Positions 29,143 to 37,095 of a stretch of DNA of 64,000 nucleotides are shown here, piece after piece. Source of the stretch: Shewanella aestuarii (GTDB lineage: Bacteria; Pseudomonadota; Gammaproteobacteria; Enterobacterales; Shewanellaceae). The position numbers were made by a program, and so were the translations under genes. The notes under the pieces are model-generated. The model worked only from the letters and a program-made list of their open reading frames with translations. It did not search any database and was not told the DNA's origin. Each line of letters opens with the position of its first letter. Within the stretch, counting starts at the first letter, position 1. The DNA is taken from positions 1,236,501 through 1,300,500 of the forward strand of contig NZ_CP050313.1 of assembly GCF_011765625.1 (NCBI RefSeq), given 5' to 3'.

Positions 29143-29229
29143 GTCCCATTCGTCTAGAAATAGAGCTTAGGACACCGCCCACTTTGGTTTATAAAGAGTC
29201 GGCGGTAACAGGGGTTCGAATCCTTAGGG
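29143..29229 (+). pseudogene. Altered tRNA-Glu-like unit (pseudo-tRNA)
   Basis: It starts GTCCCATTCGTCTAGA like a tRNA-Glu, but the D-loop GGCC is replaced by AATAGAGCT. The anticodon loop is replaced by about 20 bases whose own ACTTT/AAAG ends extend the stem, so no anticodon TTC remains. After TTCGAATCC the 3' half of the T-stem, the acceptor strand and the CCA are gone. It cannot be a working tRNA-Glu. It keeps the 195-bp phase and the full 119-nt spacer before it. It may be a decayed copy or a tRNA-derived RNA. Confidence 0.85.
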
Positions 29230-29320
29230 TTTTAGCGTTGATATAGGTAAATAGCTTCAGTGTTTAGCCTACAGACATTGATGAGTATTCACTCGATACA
29301 GAGTATAACGTATCACCAGT

Positions 29321-29396
29321 GTCCCATTCGTCTAGAGGCCTAGGACACCGCCCTTTCACGGCGGTAACAGGGGTTCGAATCCCCTATGGGATACCA
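29321..29396 (+). tRNA. tRNA-Glu (UUC), copy 2
   Basis: 76 nt, identical to the copy at 28948, anticodon TTC, CCA encoded. Confidence 0.97.
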
Positions 29397-29515
29397 CTTT
29401 TTAAGATGGTTGAACATGATTCGAAAGACGTGTTGAATAATCTAAATAGCATTGATGTTTAGCCTACAGACATTGATGAGTATTCACTCGATACAGAGTA
29501 TAACGTATCACCAGT

Positions 29516-29591
29516 GTCCCATTCGTCTAGAGGCCTAGGACACCGCCCTTTCACGGCGGTAACAGGGGTTCGAATCCCCTATGGGATACCA
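29516..29591 (+). tRNA. tRNA-Glu (UUC), copy 3
   Basis: 76 nt, identical, anticodon TTC, CCA encoded; 195 bp after the previous copy. Confidence 0.97.
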
Positions 29592-29710
29592 CTTTTTAAG
29601 ATGGTTGAACATGATTCGAAAGACGTGTTGAATAATCTAAATAGCATTGATGTTTAGCCTACAGGCATCGATGAGTATTCACTCGATACAGAGTATAACG
29701 TATCACCAGT

Positions 29711-29786
29711 GTCCCATTCGTCTAGAGGCCTAGGACACCGCCCTTTCACGGCGGTAACAGGGGTTCGAATCCCCTATGGGATACCA
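29711..29786 (+). tRNA. tRNA-Glu (UUC), copy 4
   Basis: 76 nt, identical, anticodon TTC, CCA encoded; 195 bp after the previous copy. Confidence 0.97.
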
Positions 29787-29905
29787 CTTTTTAAGATGGT
29801 TGAACATGATTCGAAAGACGTGTTGAATAATCTAAATAGCATTGATGTTTAGCCTACAGGCATCGATGAGTATTCACTCGATACAGAGTATAACGTATGA
29901 CCAGT

Positions 29906-29981
29906 GTCCCATTCGTCTAGAGGCCTAGGACACCGCCCTTTCACGGCGGTAACAGGGGTTCGAATCCCCTATGGGATACCA
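29906..29981 (+). tRNA. tRNA-Glu (UUC), copy 5
   Basis: 76 nt, identical, anticodon TTC, CCA encoded; followed by a 33-bp spacer to tRNA-Ala. Confidence 0.97.
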
Positions 29982-30014
29982 CATATTCAAATTTTAATGT
30001 TTACATTAGAATTT

Positions 30015-30090
30015 GGGGCTATAGCTCAGCTGGGAGAGCGCTTCGCTGGCAGCGAAGAGGTCCACGGTTCGATCCCGTGTAGCTCCACCA
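30015..30090 (+). tRNA. tRNA-Ala (GGC), second copy
   Basis: 76 nt. Acceptor GGGGCTA/TAGCTCC, anticodon loop CTGGCAG (anticodon GGC), CCA encoded. Its stems differ at several positions from the copy at 28794, so the two are not recent duplicates. Confidence 0.96.
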
Positions 30091-30182
30091 AGTTTTGTTG
30101 GTGTCAACAAATAGCGTTAATGTTTTGCCTACAGGCATTAACGAGTATTCACTCTATTTACTGAGTATAAGTAAATCTCGGC

Positions 30183-30258
30183 GTCCCATTCGTCTAGAGG
30201 CCTAGGACACCGCCCTTTCACGGCGGTAACAGGGGTTCGAATCCCCTATGGGATACCA
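30183..30258 (+). tRNA. tRNA-Glu (UUC), copy 6
   Basis: 76 nt, identical, anticodon TTC, CCA encoded. It is the last tRNA of the operon, just before the terminator. Confidence 0.97.
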
Positions 30259-30262
30259 AACT

Positions 30263-30288
30263 AAACCACCTTTATAGGTGGTTTTTTT
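30263..30288 (+). terminator. Terminator of the tRNA-Ala/Glu operon
   Basis: AAACCACC-tttata-GGTGGTTT followed by TTTT, five bases after the last CCA. Confidence 0.9.
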
Positions 30289-30328
30289 ATGGCTGTAATT
30301 CATCAAATCGAGATTACCATTACAGTAA

Positions 30329-30490
30329 TACCAATCACAGTAAATAAGTGGCCAGAAACAGTGTAGGAAAAATGCGTGATAACAAGGCAGAATTTTTTGA
30401 TAAGTAGTTATTCTACAATCAAAAAAATCTAACGCAGTTATCAGGTATTTTCACAAGCTAGGATGATCAGTTATTTATTACGATTAATGG
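30329..30490. repeat. Palindromic dispersed repeat (MITE-like), copy A
   Basis: About 160 bp with imperfect terminal inverted repeats: TACCAATCACAGTAAATAAG at the left end and a GATCAGTTATTTATTACG end on the right. Internal blocks AATTTTTTGATAAG and ATCAAAAAAATCT also pair. It matches the inverted copy at 52406-52560, for example in CGTGATAACAAGGCAGA. No ORF. Transposition is inferred from structure only. Confidence 0.75.
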
Positions 30491-30575
30491 TTTAAATAAG
30501 TGATTAGAATAATAAGGAAGATTGTTCGATAAGTCGTGATTCTACAGACTAAAAACCTTATGGGGTTAGTTTGTC
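30491..30575. repeat. Decayed partial copy of the same repeat (copy B)
   Basis: Directly after copy A, AAATAAGTGATTAGAATAAT, AAGGAAGATTGTTCGATAAG and ATTCTACAGACTAAAAACC follow the same order as the centre of copy A with many changes. The right end is lost. Boundaries are approximate. Confidence 0.5.
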
Positions 30576-30634
30576 TTTTTACCCTTTAGAATGAGCTGTT
30601 CTTTGTTACTATTGACATAATAAATTTAACACAT

Positions 30635-30757
30635 AAAAAAAGGCAACCATATTGGCTGCCTATCGATCTACTCTGAGATCAAGGGGACCGCGCTAGAAGT
30701 CCCAGGGAGATGATGAACAAAGTGAATATCACTGTCACTATGTTTGAGTCATCATCT
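30635..30757 (-). ncRNA. Candidate sRNA or structured 3' UTR after the glutathione peroxidase gene
   Basis: On the minus strand three hairpins follow each other: GATGATGA/TCATCATC (30709-30716 with 30749-30756), GGGAC/GTCCC (30684-30688 with 30699-30703), and a terminator GGCAGCC/GGTTGCC (30642-30660) with seven Ts. There is no ORF. A TATACA hexamer at 30757-30762 could be a -10 box, but the 5' end is uncertain. It could be a free sRNA or be cut from the gpx mRNA, whose stop lies 100 bases upstream. Confidence 0.5.
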
Positions 30758-30856
30758 GTATAAAAGTTCAAAATAAATGAAATAAATTTAAATTTTTTTT
30801 AGGTATTTTAAAATAAAACTATATTATTTATATATAACATCAGCTTAGGTTTAGTT

Positions 30857-31342
30857 TTAATTTAAAAGTTTTTCAATAGTCTCAGCAAGATCTTCAGGTT
30901 TTGTGGTCGGGGCATAGCGATTAATCACTTTACCATTTCTATCGACTAAAAATTTTGTAAAATTCCATTTGATCGCTTCACTGCCCAATATGCCTTTAGC
31001 AGCTTTCTTTAAGTGTTTATATAGTGGTGCTGCGTTATTACCGTTAACGTCAATTTTGCTAAATAGTGGAAAGGTTACACCAAAATTCAGTTCACAAAAC
31101 TCACTTATCTCAGTTTCATTACCTTGTTCTTGTTTGCCAAATTGATTGCAAGGAAATCCCAGTACAACAAATCCTTGGTCTTGATATTGCTGGTAAAGTG
31201 CTTCTAAGGCTTTATATTGCGGTGTAAAGCCGCATTTGCTGGCGGTGTTAACAATCAGCAATACTTTATCTCGGTATGTCTCCAAGCTAATTTCATGACC
31301 TTGAATATTATTGACACTATATTCATATAAAGATTTGCCCAT
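30857..31342 (-). CDS. Glutathione peroxidase (cysteine type)
   Basis: 161 aa from the ATG at 31342, preceded by TTAGGAG; the open frame extends 21 codons upstream without a ribosome binding site. It has the thioredoxin-fold peroxidase motifs NTASKCGFTPQYKALEALY (peroxidatic Cys in place of selenocysteine), LGFPCNQFGKQE and IKWNFTKFLVDRNGKV, giving the Cys-Gln-Trp-Asn tetrad. It reduces peroxides, in many bacteria with thioredoxin as donor (BtuE/Gpx class). It has no signal peptide and is cytoplasmic. It stands alone; a structured RNA lies after its stop. Confidence 0.92.
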   Translation of the reverse strand: MGKSLYEYSVNNIQGHEISLETYRDKVLLIVNTASKCGFTPQYKALEALYQQYQDQGFVVLGFPCNQFGKQEQGNETEISEFCELNFGVTFPLFSKIDVNGNNAAPLYKHLKKAAKGILGSEAIKWNFTKFLVDRNGKVINRYAPTTKPEDLAETIEKLLN

Positions 31343-31587
31343 ATTATCTCCTAATCCAATCATGAGTATTGGTCTGATGCTGTCGTGATTTTTGTTTAAA
31401 TCCATTTTAAATCAATAATTTCATGATCTAAAATATTCAATTAATTTAATGCTTAGCATTGTACTATAGTGTGGATTTAAGTTTTTCTCAATATAGTTGC
31501 GCACAACTTGTTTTTCATGTTTGCTTATAGAGGAAAATATGAATATAGTCAGCGCATTATTAAATTTACAAGATTGAGGGCGTGCTT

Positions 31588-32982
31588 ATGGAAGAATTAA
31601 AGAACGAACTTAAATCTGATGAACAACAAGAATTTTCAGCACAACCTCAAGCCGATGTTAGTCAAGTTGTTCAACAGTTAACAGAAGCCGAAGGCGATGA
31701 GCAAGCTGATGTTTTTAGCGATATTCTGACAGAAGCAGAACCTGGTACCGTTGCATTATTATTAGAGTCATTACCGCTAGATGAGCGCTATGAGCGCTGG
31801 CAACAAATTGAGCCAGAAGAGCGTGTTGATGTTTTAAGCTTAATGCGCGCAGATCCTCGTTTAGGCATTGTGAAGAAAATGCCAGACTCAGAATTGGATT
31901 TGCTCTTTTCACAACTCAGCCCTGAAGATTTGATTGATTGGAGTGATTCATTACCTGACAGCATTACCGATCGTGCGCTGGCACAAATGGGTGAACGTCA
32001 GCGTAAGCACTTTGAACTTTACGATCAATATGATGAAAATGAAATTGGTCGTTATGCCGATCATCAAATGTTGGTGCTTAATCCTGATTCAACAGTCGCT
32101 CAAGGTCAGCGTTTTTTTCGTAGAATCGATCTAGATTGTAATGATCATCTCTTCTTAGTGGATATTAATGATAAATATATTGGCACAGTCAGGCGTTATG
32201 ATTTATTCAAGGCGGATGTTGAAACTTTATTATCAGAATTAATTTGGGCCGATAGCCGTTTTATCTCAGCAGATTCCTCATTGATAGAGGCTGCAGAGGC
32301 GATAGAGCATAGTCGTGAGTTAGAGTTGCCGGTGGTAGATGATGAAGGTGTTTTGATAGGCCGTATGACGCTTCGTTTGGCAACCATATTAGTTCGGGAA
32401 CATTATGAAGCACAATTGATGGCCACTGCAGGTATGGATGAGCATGATGACTTATTCGCTCCAATTACGGTTGGTGCTCGTCGTCGCGCTGTGTGGTTGG
32501 GTATTAACTTAATGACAGCATTTTTGGCGTCGGCAACTATTGGTTTATTTGAAAATGTATTGTCACAAGTTGTGGCATTAGCTGTATTGATGCCCATCGT
32601 TGCATCCATGGGAGGTATTGCGGGCAGTCAGTCGTTAACTTTGATGATCCGTGGTATGGCAATGGGGCAGATATCATCGGGAAATGTGATGTCGTTGTTG
32701 AAAAATGAACTCGGCATTGGCTCGTTAAATGGCATATTGTGGGCAATCATTATCGGTATGATTTCTGGTTGGTGGTTCAATGATACGATAATGGGCATTA
32801 TCATTGGTTGTGCTATTTTGATTAATATGGCTGTCGCAGCGATTGCTGGCGTAATGGTACCGATGATTTTACAGCGATTCAATCAAGATGCGGCATTATC
32901 AGGCTCTGTCATTTTAACGACTGTCACTGATGTAGTCGGCTTTTTCACCTTTTTAGGATTAGCTACAATCCTTTATCTGTAA
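31588..32982 (+). CDS. mgtE: Magnesium transporter MgtE
   Basis: 464 aa from the ATG at 31588 (GAGGG eight bases upstream); a GTG at 31582 is too close to that site. Domain order: acidic N-terminal helical domain (about 30-145), two CBS domains (about 145-265), a plug helix, and five membrane segments (about 295-464) with the pore region PIVASMGGIAGSQSLTLMIRGMA, typical for MgtE. It is a Mg2+-gated Mg2+ channel in the inner membrane. No Mg2+ riboswitch was recognised upstream. It ends with a strong terminator. Confidence 0.93.
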   Translation: MEELKNELKSDEQQEFSAQPQADVSQVVQQLTEAEGDEQADVFSDILTEAEPGTVALLLESLPLDERYERWQQIEPEERVDVLSLMRADPRLGIVKKMPDSELDLLFSQLSPEDLIDWSDSLPDSITDRALAQMGERQRKHFELYDQYDENEIGRYADHQMLVLNPDSTVAQGQRFFRRIDLDCNDHLFLVDINDKYIGTVRRYDLFKADVETLLSELIWADSRFISADSSLIEAAEAIEHSRELELPVVDDEGVLIGRMTLRLATILVREHYEAQLMATAGMDEHDDLFAPITVGARRRAVWLGINLMTAFLASATIGLFENVLSQVVALAVLMPIVASMGGIAGSQSLTLMIRGMAMGQISSGNVMSLLKNELGIGSLNGILWAIIIGMISGWWFNDTIMGIIIGCAILINMAVAAIAGVMVPMILQRFNQDAALSGSVILTTVTDVVGFFTFLGLATILYL

Positions 32983-32997
32983 AAATATGTCAACAGC

Positions 32998-33021
32998 AAA
33001 AAAGGCCGATGGCCTTTTTTT
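32998..33021 (+). terminator. Terminator after mgtE
   Basis: AAAAAGGCC-gat-GGCCTTTTTTT, a symmetrical hairpin with T run. Confidence 0.88.
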
Positions 33022-33185
33022 GTGTCTTAATGTTAGTAAGTTTTTTTAATTATTATTCTAATGTGAGAGATAAGCGCTAGAAATGTTTGAAATAACCATT
33101 TTTTAATCTGTTAGTTTATGATTTTAAATACATTAGTTGTTTGCTTCAGTATCCTAAAGCTATAGATTCATGTGAAGAGGTTAGG

Positions 33186-33722
33186 ATGAAAAAACAATTA
33201 CTTGGTATCGGTTTTTTGGCGGGTATGATCGCGCCTGTTTATGGGACTGATTTTTCGTTGAGTTTAAATGATAAATCCGCATCGGTTGAATTAGAAACTC
33301 CTATATCGAAGAACATCAAAATTGGCGGTGGTTATGTATATTCAGATGATAAAGGTGATTTAGCTCATTTCTCTGCACACATGGTGCATGATAATGGCCC
33401 ACATCATTTTGAAATTGGTCCTAAATATCTAAATGTTTGGTTTGATGGCAGTAAGAATGGTAGCGCTGTTGCTGTAGGTGGCAAATATTCGCTTCAAGTC
33501 AGTAAAAGTGTTTCATTTAGTGCTGCTGGTTATTATGCCCCTTCAGTTTTATCTTTCTCTAATGTAGATGCATATAAAGAGTTTGATGGCAAAATGCAGT
33601 TTAACTTTAACCCCAATATGGCAATTTTTGCGGGTTATCGAAAAATGAAATTTGATTATGAGACGGGAGGTGGGCGTACCTTTGATAATGGTTTCTATAT
33701 TGGTGGTACGGCATCGTTTTAG
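33186..33722 (+). CDS. YfaZ-like outer membrane beta-barrel protein
   Basis: 178 aa from the ATG at 33186 (GAGGTTAGG upstream). A signal peptide (MKKQLLGIGFLAGMIAPVYG) precedes a repetitive beta-strand protein that ends in aromatic F, as outer membrane proteins do (GGTASF). The strand pattern (IKIGGGYVYSDDKGD, FAGYRKMKFDYETG) fits the YfaZ family, whose role is not known; a porin-like function is only inferred. It is a single gene between two terminators. Confidence 0.78.
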   Translation: MKKQLLGIGFLAGMIAPVYGTDFSLSLNDKSASVELETPISKNIKIGGGYVYSDDKGDLAHFSAHMVHDNGPHHFEIGPKYLNVWFDGSKNGSAVAVGGKYSLQVSKSVSFSAAGYYAPSVLSFSNVDAYKEFDGKMQFNFNPNMAIFAGYRKMKFDYETGGGRTFDNGFYIGGTASF

Positions 33723-33729
33723 GTAATAA

Positions 33730-33756
33730 AAAAGCAAGTTGTTGTAACTTGCTTTT
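33730..33756 (+). terminator. Terminator after the YfaZ-like gene
   Basis: AAAAGCAAGTT-gttgt-AACTTGCTTTT. Symmetrical, so it may also serve the minus-strand small gene at 33783. Confidence 0.82.
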
Positions 33757-33782
33757 AAATTTGATGCCTAAAACTGCTTAAA

Positions 33783-33947
33783 TTATTTCCATTTTAGGGC
33801 TGGTGCAAACTCCATTTCTGCATTGTCATCAAAATAACGTCGTTTACTATCTCTACGGCGTTGTTTAACTTTCTTTGACTTAGGCTTGCCCTTGATGTTG
33901 TCACCCCATGGTGCATCATCTTCATCAAATTCAAATGTGTGTGCCAT
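33783..33947 (-). CDS. Small charged hypothetical protein (54 aa)
   Basis: The minus strand reads MAHTFEFDEDDAPWGDNIKG, then a lysine/arginine-rich middle (KPKSKKVKQRRRDSKRRYFD), then an end DNAEMEFAPALKWK and a TAA stop. The acidic N-terminus, very basic centre and conserved-looking tail suggest a nucleic-acid-binding or ribosome-associated small protein; this is inference only. GGAAAAG lies eight bases before the ATG. A shadow ORF in another frame (33794-33976) is less plausible. I do not recognise the family. Confidence 0.65.
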   Translation of the reverse strand: MAHTFEFDEDDAPWGDNIKGKPKSKKVKQRRRDSKRRYFDDNAEMEFAPALKWK

Positions 33948-34105
33948 TTCAACTTTTCCAAAAAATAGTACCTCAACTGGTACAGGCTCTTTTTACCTAA
34001 ACTTAGGTAACTTAGAAAGTGAATTTTTTAACACCTGATGGAAAAATATTTTGCATGAAGTAGTACCTATAGGGTGATTGATTTATATATGAGTAACAAT
34101 AAGCA

Positions 34106-35226
34106 TTACTTGGTAATTTCAAAAAAGTTTTTAATTGAATCTATTTGAGACATCGCATCATGGTAACCAAGATCAATGAGTGCACTGGTATAGGCCTTCT
34201 CAAATAATAAATACGACACAATACTTGAGTCTGACTGCCTATTATTGCCAATTAATTTTAGTAGATGTCTAATTGCCATGGGCATTTCATCGTAGTAGCG
34301 AGCTGCAATAGCACTTAAATCTTCACTGGGTTTAATTACTAACGTTTCAATTTTCTTTAGATTCAGTTTATTTCTATCTGCTTGAGTAATGAGATTTAAT
34401 GTTTTATTGACCCTCTGTAATCGTTCTAAATCACTGTTTAACGTATCAGAGAAAATGGTATCTAAAAGGTGGCCTGCAATTGTGGCGGTTTTAGGGTGAT
34501 GCTGTAATTCTTTATCATTGGTCTTATGTGGACTGTCTAGGTTGATAATAAATAACTTAGATGCACCTAAATGGATTGGACTAGAAAGGGGAGATAACTG
34601 ATGCACAGAGCCATCCCCAAAATAGCGGCCATTTAACTTAATAGAAGGGAAGACCATTGGTATGGCAGAACTGGCCATTAAATGGTCAGTATTTAACAGT
34701 GTTTTTATACCGTATCGTCTTGCGCGTTGCCAATTTTCGATTTGATGTGAAGCTTGAAAAAAGCTGTAAGATTTCGAGTTATTATAGCAAGAGGCATCTA
34801 CACTAATCGCAGTTAGCGCACCTAGGTGAATATTGCGATCAATTCTTTTGAAGTCAATTAATTGATTTAGTAAATCTCGTAAAGGTTGATTATCCAGCAA
34901 GCTAGGTGCATCAGTACTGACTTTATCGTGCTGTAAGCCTTTTACTGCCATATTTAACAGATGTTTACCAACGCCAGTCAAGGATGATTGATACACCTTA
35001 TCTGTGGTAAAGTGACGCCATACCCAGTCTAATTTTCGGACACCTAAATGAAAGCAAGCCGCATGAGTGGCGATTGAGGTAGCATTGATCGCGCCCGCTG
35101 ATGTGCCACAAAGGATGTCAAACGGAATATGGTGATTACGTGGGTAAAATTGAACTAACGCTTTTAATACCCCAATTTGATATGCTGCACGGGCGCCACC
35201 GCCCCTAAAACCAGTGCTATAGACAC
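34106..35226 (-). pseudogene. Patatin-like phospholipase, frameshifted
   Basis: The intact gene would start at the GTG at 35226 with GGAAGAG eight bases upstream, giving VSIALVL and then, in the next frame, GGGARAAYQIGVLKAL (oxyanion hole), CGTSAGAINA (nucleophile serine in GTSAG) and later YFGDGSV (catalytic aspartate in DGS/G). The frames join if one G is added to the run read as CCCC on the plus strand at 35202-35205. From there the frame is open to 34106. The whole protein would be 373 aa, a normal length. A start at 34996 would miss the catalytic serine. Patatins cleave acyl esters of phospholipids. Sequence error and true mutation are both possible. Confidence 0.82.
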
Positions 35227-35483
35227 TATTAAAACTCTTCCCTTTTCGACATTATTATCATTGAGTATGTCTTGTTTTGAATTTTCAAGCTAGTCGGATA
35301 TGTTCCACAGTATCGCTATTTAGTGTTCTTGGCATCATTGTAAATTGGATGGCTTAAAACAAAAAACTAAACAAATCGCTAACTTTATCTCTCATTTCTT
35401 TGACAAAAAGTATCTTTGTCAGCTATTAACTAGATGGATAATAAAAATAAATATTCATTCTCTCCGTTTTATCGCGATCCAGG

Positions 35484-35519
35484 CATCGAGTGAAATAAAA
35501 ACATCGAGTGAAATAAAAG
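35484..35519 (+). repeat. Direct repeat before the HD-GYP gene
   Basis: CATCGAGTGAAATAAAAA (35484-35501) is repeated at once as CATCGAGTGAAATAAAAG (35502-35519), ending in the Shine-Dalgarno region of the gene at 35530. It may change the spacing of an upstream site or be slippage. Confidence 0.7.
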
Positions 35520-35529
35520 GAAGACTCTA

Positions 35530-37089
35530 GTGGCCCTGTTTAAAAAATCTTCTGAAATGTCAAAAAAAGTATCTTCCTCAACTTCATCTAGTGTGCAGTT
35601 AGCGCCCTGGAAAGTTGTCATTATTGATGATGAGCCAGGGGTACATGATGTGACTAAATTTGCACTTAGCCAATTTAGTTTAGATGGTCGAAAACTGGAA
35701 TTTTTTTCTTGTTACACCGCTAAAGAAGGTTTTCAAGTATTGCGTGATGAACCTGATATTGCTCTGGCATTTATTGATGTCGTTATGGAATATGATCATG
35801 CAGGCTTAGATTTAGTGAAACAAATTCGAGAAGAATTACATAATCACTCTACTCGCATTATTCTTAGAACCGGTCAGCCGGGGAGTGCTCCGGAAGAAAA
35901 AGTGATCCGTGATTATGATATTAATGACTACAAAGCTAAAACCGAATTAACCTCCGCCAAATTAAAATCTTGCGTTTATACATCACTTCGTTCATATCGT
36001 GATATTAAAATTATTGAACAAAGTCAAAAGGGCATGGAGAAAGTCATATCGGCTTCCTCTTCTGTACTTCGCAGTAACACATTACATCATTTTGGTAGTG
36101 CAGTACTTGAGCAAACCTTGCAATTATTAGGTTTAAATAGTTCAGCGTTATATTTAACTAGCTACCACGAAGATTTATATCAAGATACCCAAATGAATCT
36201 ATTAGCTGCCACTGGCGAAATGGTCAGCTATAGCGAAATTGATAGTGTGGAGTCACTACCAGGTGAGGTGAAAGAGTATATTATTGAAGCTATTGCGTTA
36301 AAAACCTCTTTAGTTCGAGACAATATTTATGTTGGCTTCTATGAGTTTGGTAACGACGTAACCAGTATTTTATATCTGCAACATAACTCTTCACTTAATC
36401 CTCTTCAGGTCCGCATTTTAGAGTTGTTTGCTGCGAATGTCAGTTTGACCTTCGAAAATTTAGCAGGTAAAGAAAACGTTCAACAAACCCAAAAAGAGCT
36501 GATTTTAATTATTGGTGACGCAATTGAACAACGTAGTCAGGAAACCGGTGCCCATGTAAGGCGTGTTGCCTTAATGAGTGAAATTCTTGCAAAGCACTTA
36601 AACTTAAGTAGTGATTTTATTGACACGATTCGATTTGCTGCTCCTCTGCACGATGTGGGTAAAATAGGTATTCCGGAAAGCATTTTACACAAGCCGGGCA
36701 AACTTGATGCCGATGAATGGGAGATAATGAAAACCCATGCCGAGAAAGGGTATAACCTGTTAGCAGCTTCAAATCGTATCATTGCTAAAATGGGCGCTAG
36801 AATTGCGTATACCCATCATGAGCGCTGGGATGGTCAAGGCTATCCACAAGGGCTTGTTGGCAACGCTATACCGATTGAAGGCCGTATTATGGCGATTGTG
36901 GATGTAATTGATGCCTTGTTGTCTAAACGTAGCTACAAACCAGCATGGCCAGCAGAGCGGGTTATAGCCTACTTACATGAGCAATCTGGAAAGCAATTTG
37001 ATCCAGCTTTGTGCGAGGCAAGCTTGGCCTTAATGGATAGGTTTATTGAGATCCAACATGAAATGCCTGATAGCCCTGATGGACATTAG
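35530..37089 (+). CDS. Response regulator with DUF3369 and HD-GYP domains
   Basis: 519 aa. It starts with GTG at 35530 (AAGGAAGA upstream). Receiver domain at about residues 27-150 (VVIIDDEPGVHDVTKF; phosphoacceptor in FIDVVM), a middle DUF3369 domain (about 160-320), then HD-GYP (about 325-510) with HDVGKIGIPESILHKPGKL and HHERWDGQGYPQGL, both catalytic motifs complete. It probably degrades cyclic di-GMP. It is six bases from the kinase gene at 37096, so the two form an operon and a likely two-component pair affecting motility or biofilm. Confidence 0.9.
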   Translation: MALFKKSSEMSKKVSSSTSSSVQLAPWKVVIIDDEPGVHDVTKFALSQFSLDGRKLEFFSCYTAKEGFQVLRDEPDIALAFIDVVMEYDHAGLDLVKQIREELHNHSTRIILRTGQPGSAPEEKVIRDYDINDYKAKTELTSAKLKSCVYTSLRSYRDIKIIEQSQKGMEKVISASSSVLRSNTLHHFGSAVLEQTLQLLGLNSSALYLTSYHEDLYQDTQMNLLAATGEMVSYSEIDSVESLPGEVKEYIIEAIALKTSLVRDNIYVGFYEFGNDVTSILYLQHNSSLNPLQVRILELFAANVSLTFENLAGKENVQQTQKELILIIGDAIEQRSQETGAHVRRVALMSEILAKHLNLSSDFIDTIRFAAPLHDVGKIGIPESILHKPGKLDADEWEIMKTHAEKGYNLLAASNRIIAKMGARIAYTHHERWDGQGYPQGLVGNAIPIEGRIMAIVDVIDALLSKRSYKPAWPAERVIAYLHEQSGKQFDPALCEASLALMDRFIEIQHEMPDSPDGH

Positions 37090-37095
37090 ACTGCT

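Larger units (their letters stand above)
28870..30182 (+). repeat. 195-bp tandem tRNA-Glu/spacer array with structured spacers
   Basis: tRNA-Glu copies begin at 28948, 29143 (altered), 29321, 29516, 29711 and 29906. Four of the five steps are exactly 195 bp (76-nt tRNA plus 119-nt spacer); the step after the altered copy is 178 bp. Every spacer, including the two next to tRNA-Ala, ends with a module of two hairpins: CATTGATG/CATCGATG-type around TTTAGCCTACAGG, and GATAC/GTATC around AGAGTATAAC, joined by GAGTATTCACTC. The module at 30115-30176 has changed stems (CGTTAATG/CATTAACG and ATTTACT/AGTAAAT) but keeps the loops. Confidence 0.85.

Noticed and set aside
29904..30164. 86-aa open frame across tRNA-Glu and tRNA-Ala
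   Set aside because: It reads through tRNA genes and has no ribosome binding site or coding signal.
28870..30260. CRISPR-like regular repeats
   Set aside because: The period is 195 bp and the repeat contains a tRNA; there are no unique spacers and no cas genes.
31406..31587. Mg2+ riboswitch before mgtE
   Set aside because: I could not find M-box core motifs; the leader is short and AT-rich.
33794..33976. 60-aa open frame on the minus strand
   Set aside because: It is a shadow of the more convincing 54-aa frame at 33783-33947.
35345..35530. 61-aa open frame before the HD-GYP gene
   Set aside because: No ribosome binding site, composition unlike coding sequence, and its end comes from the direct repeat.
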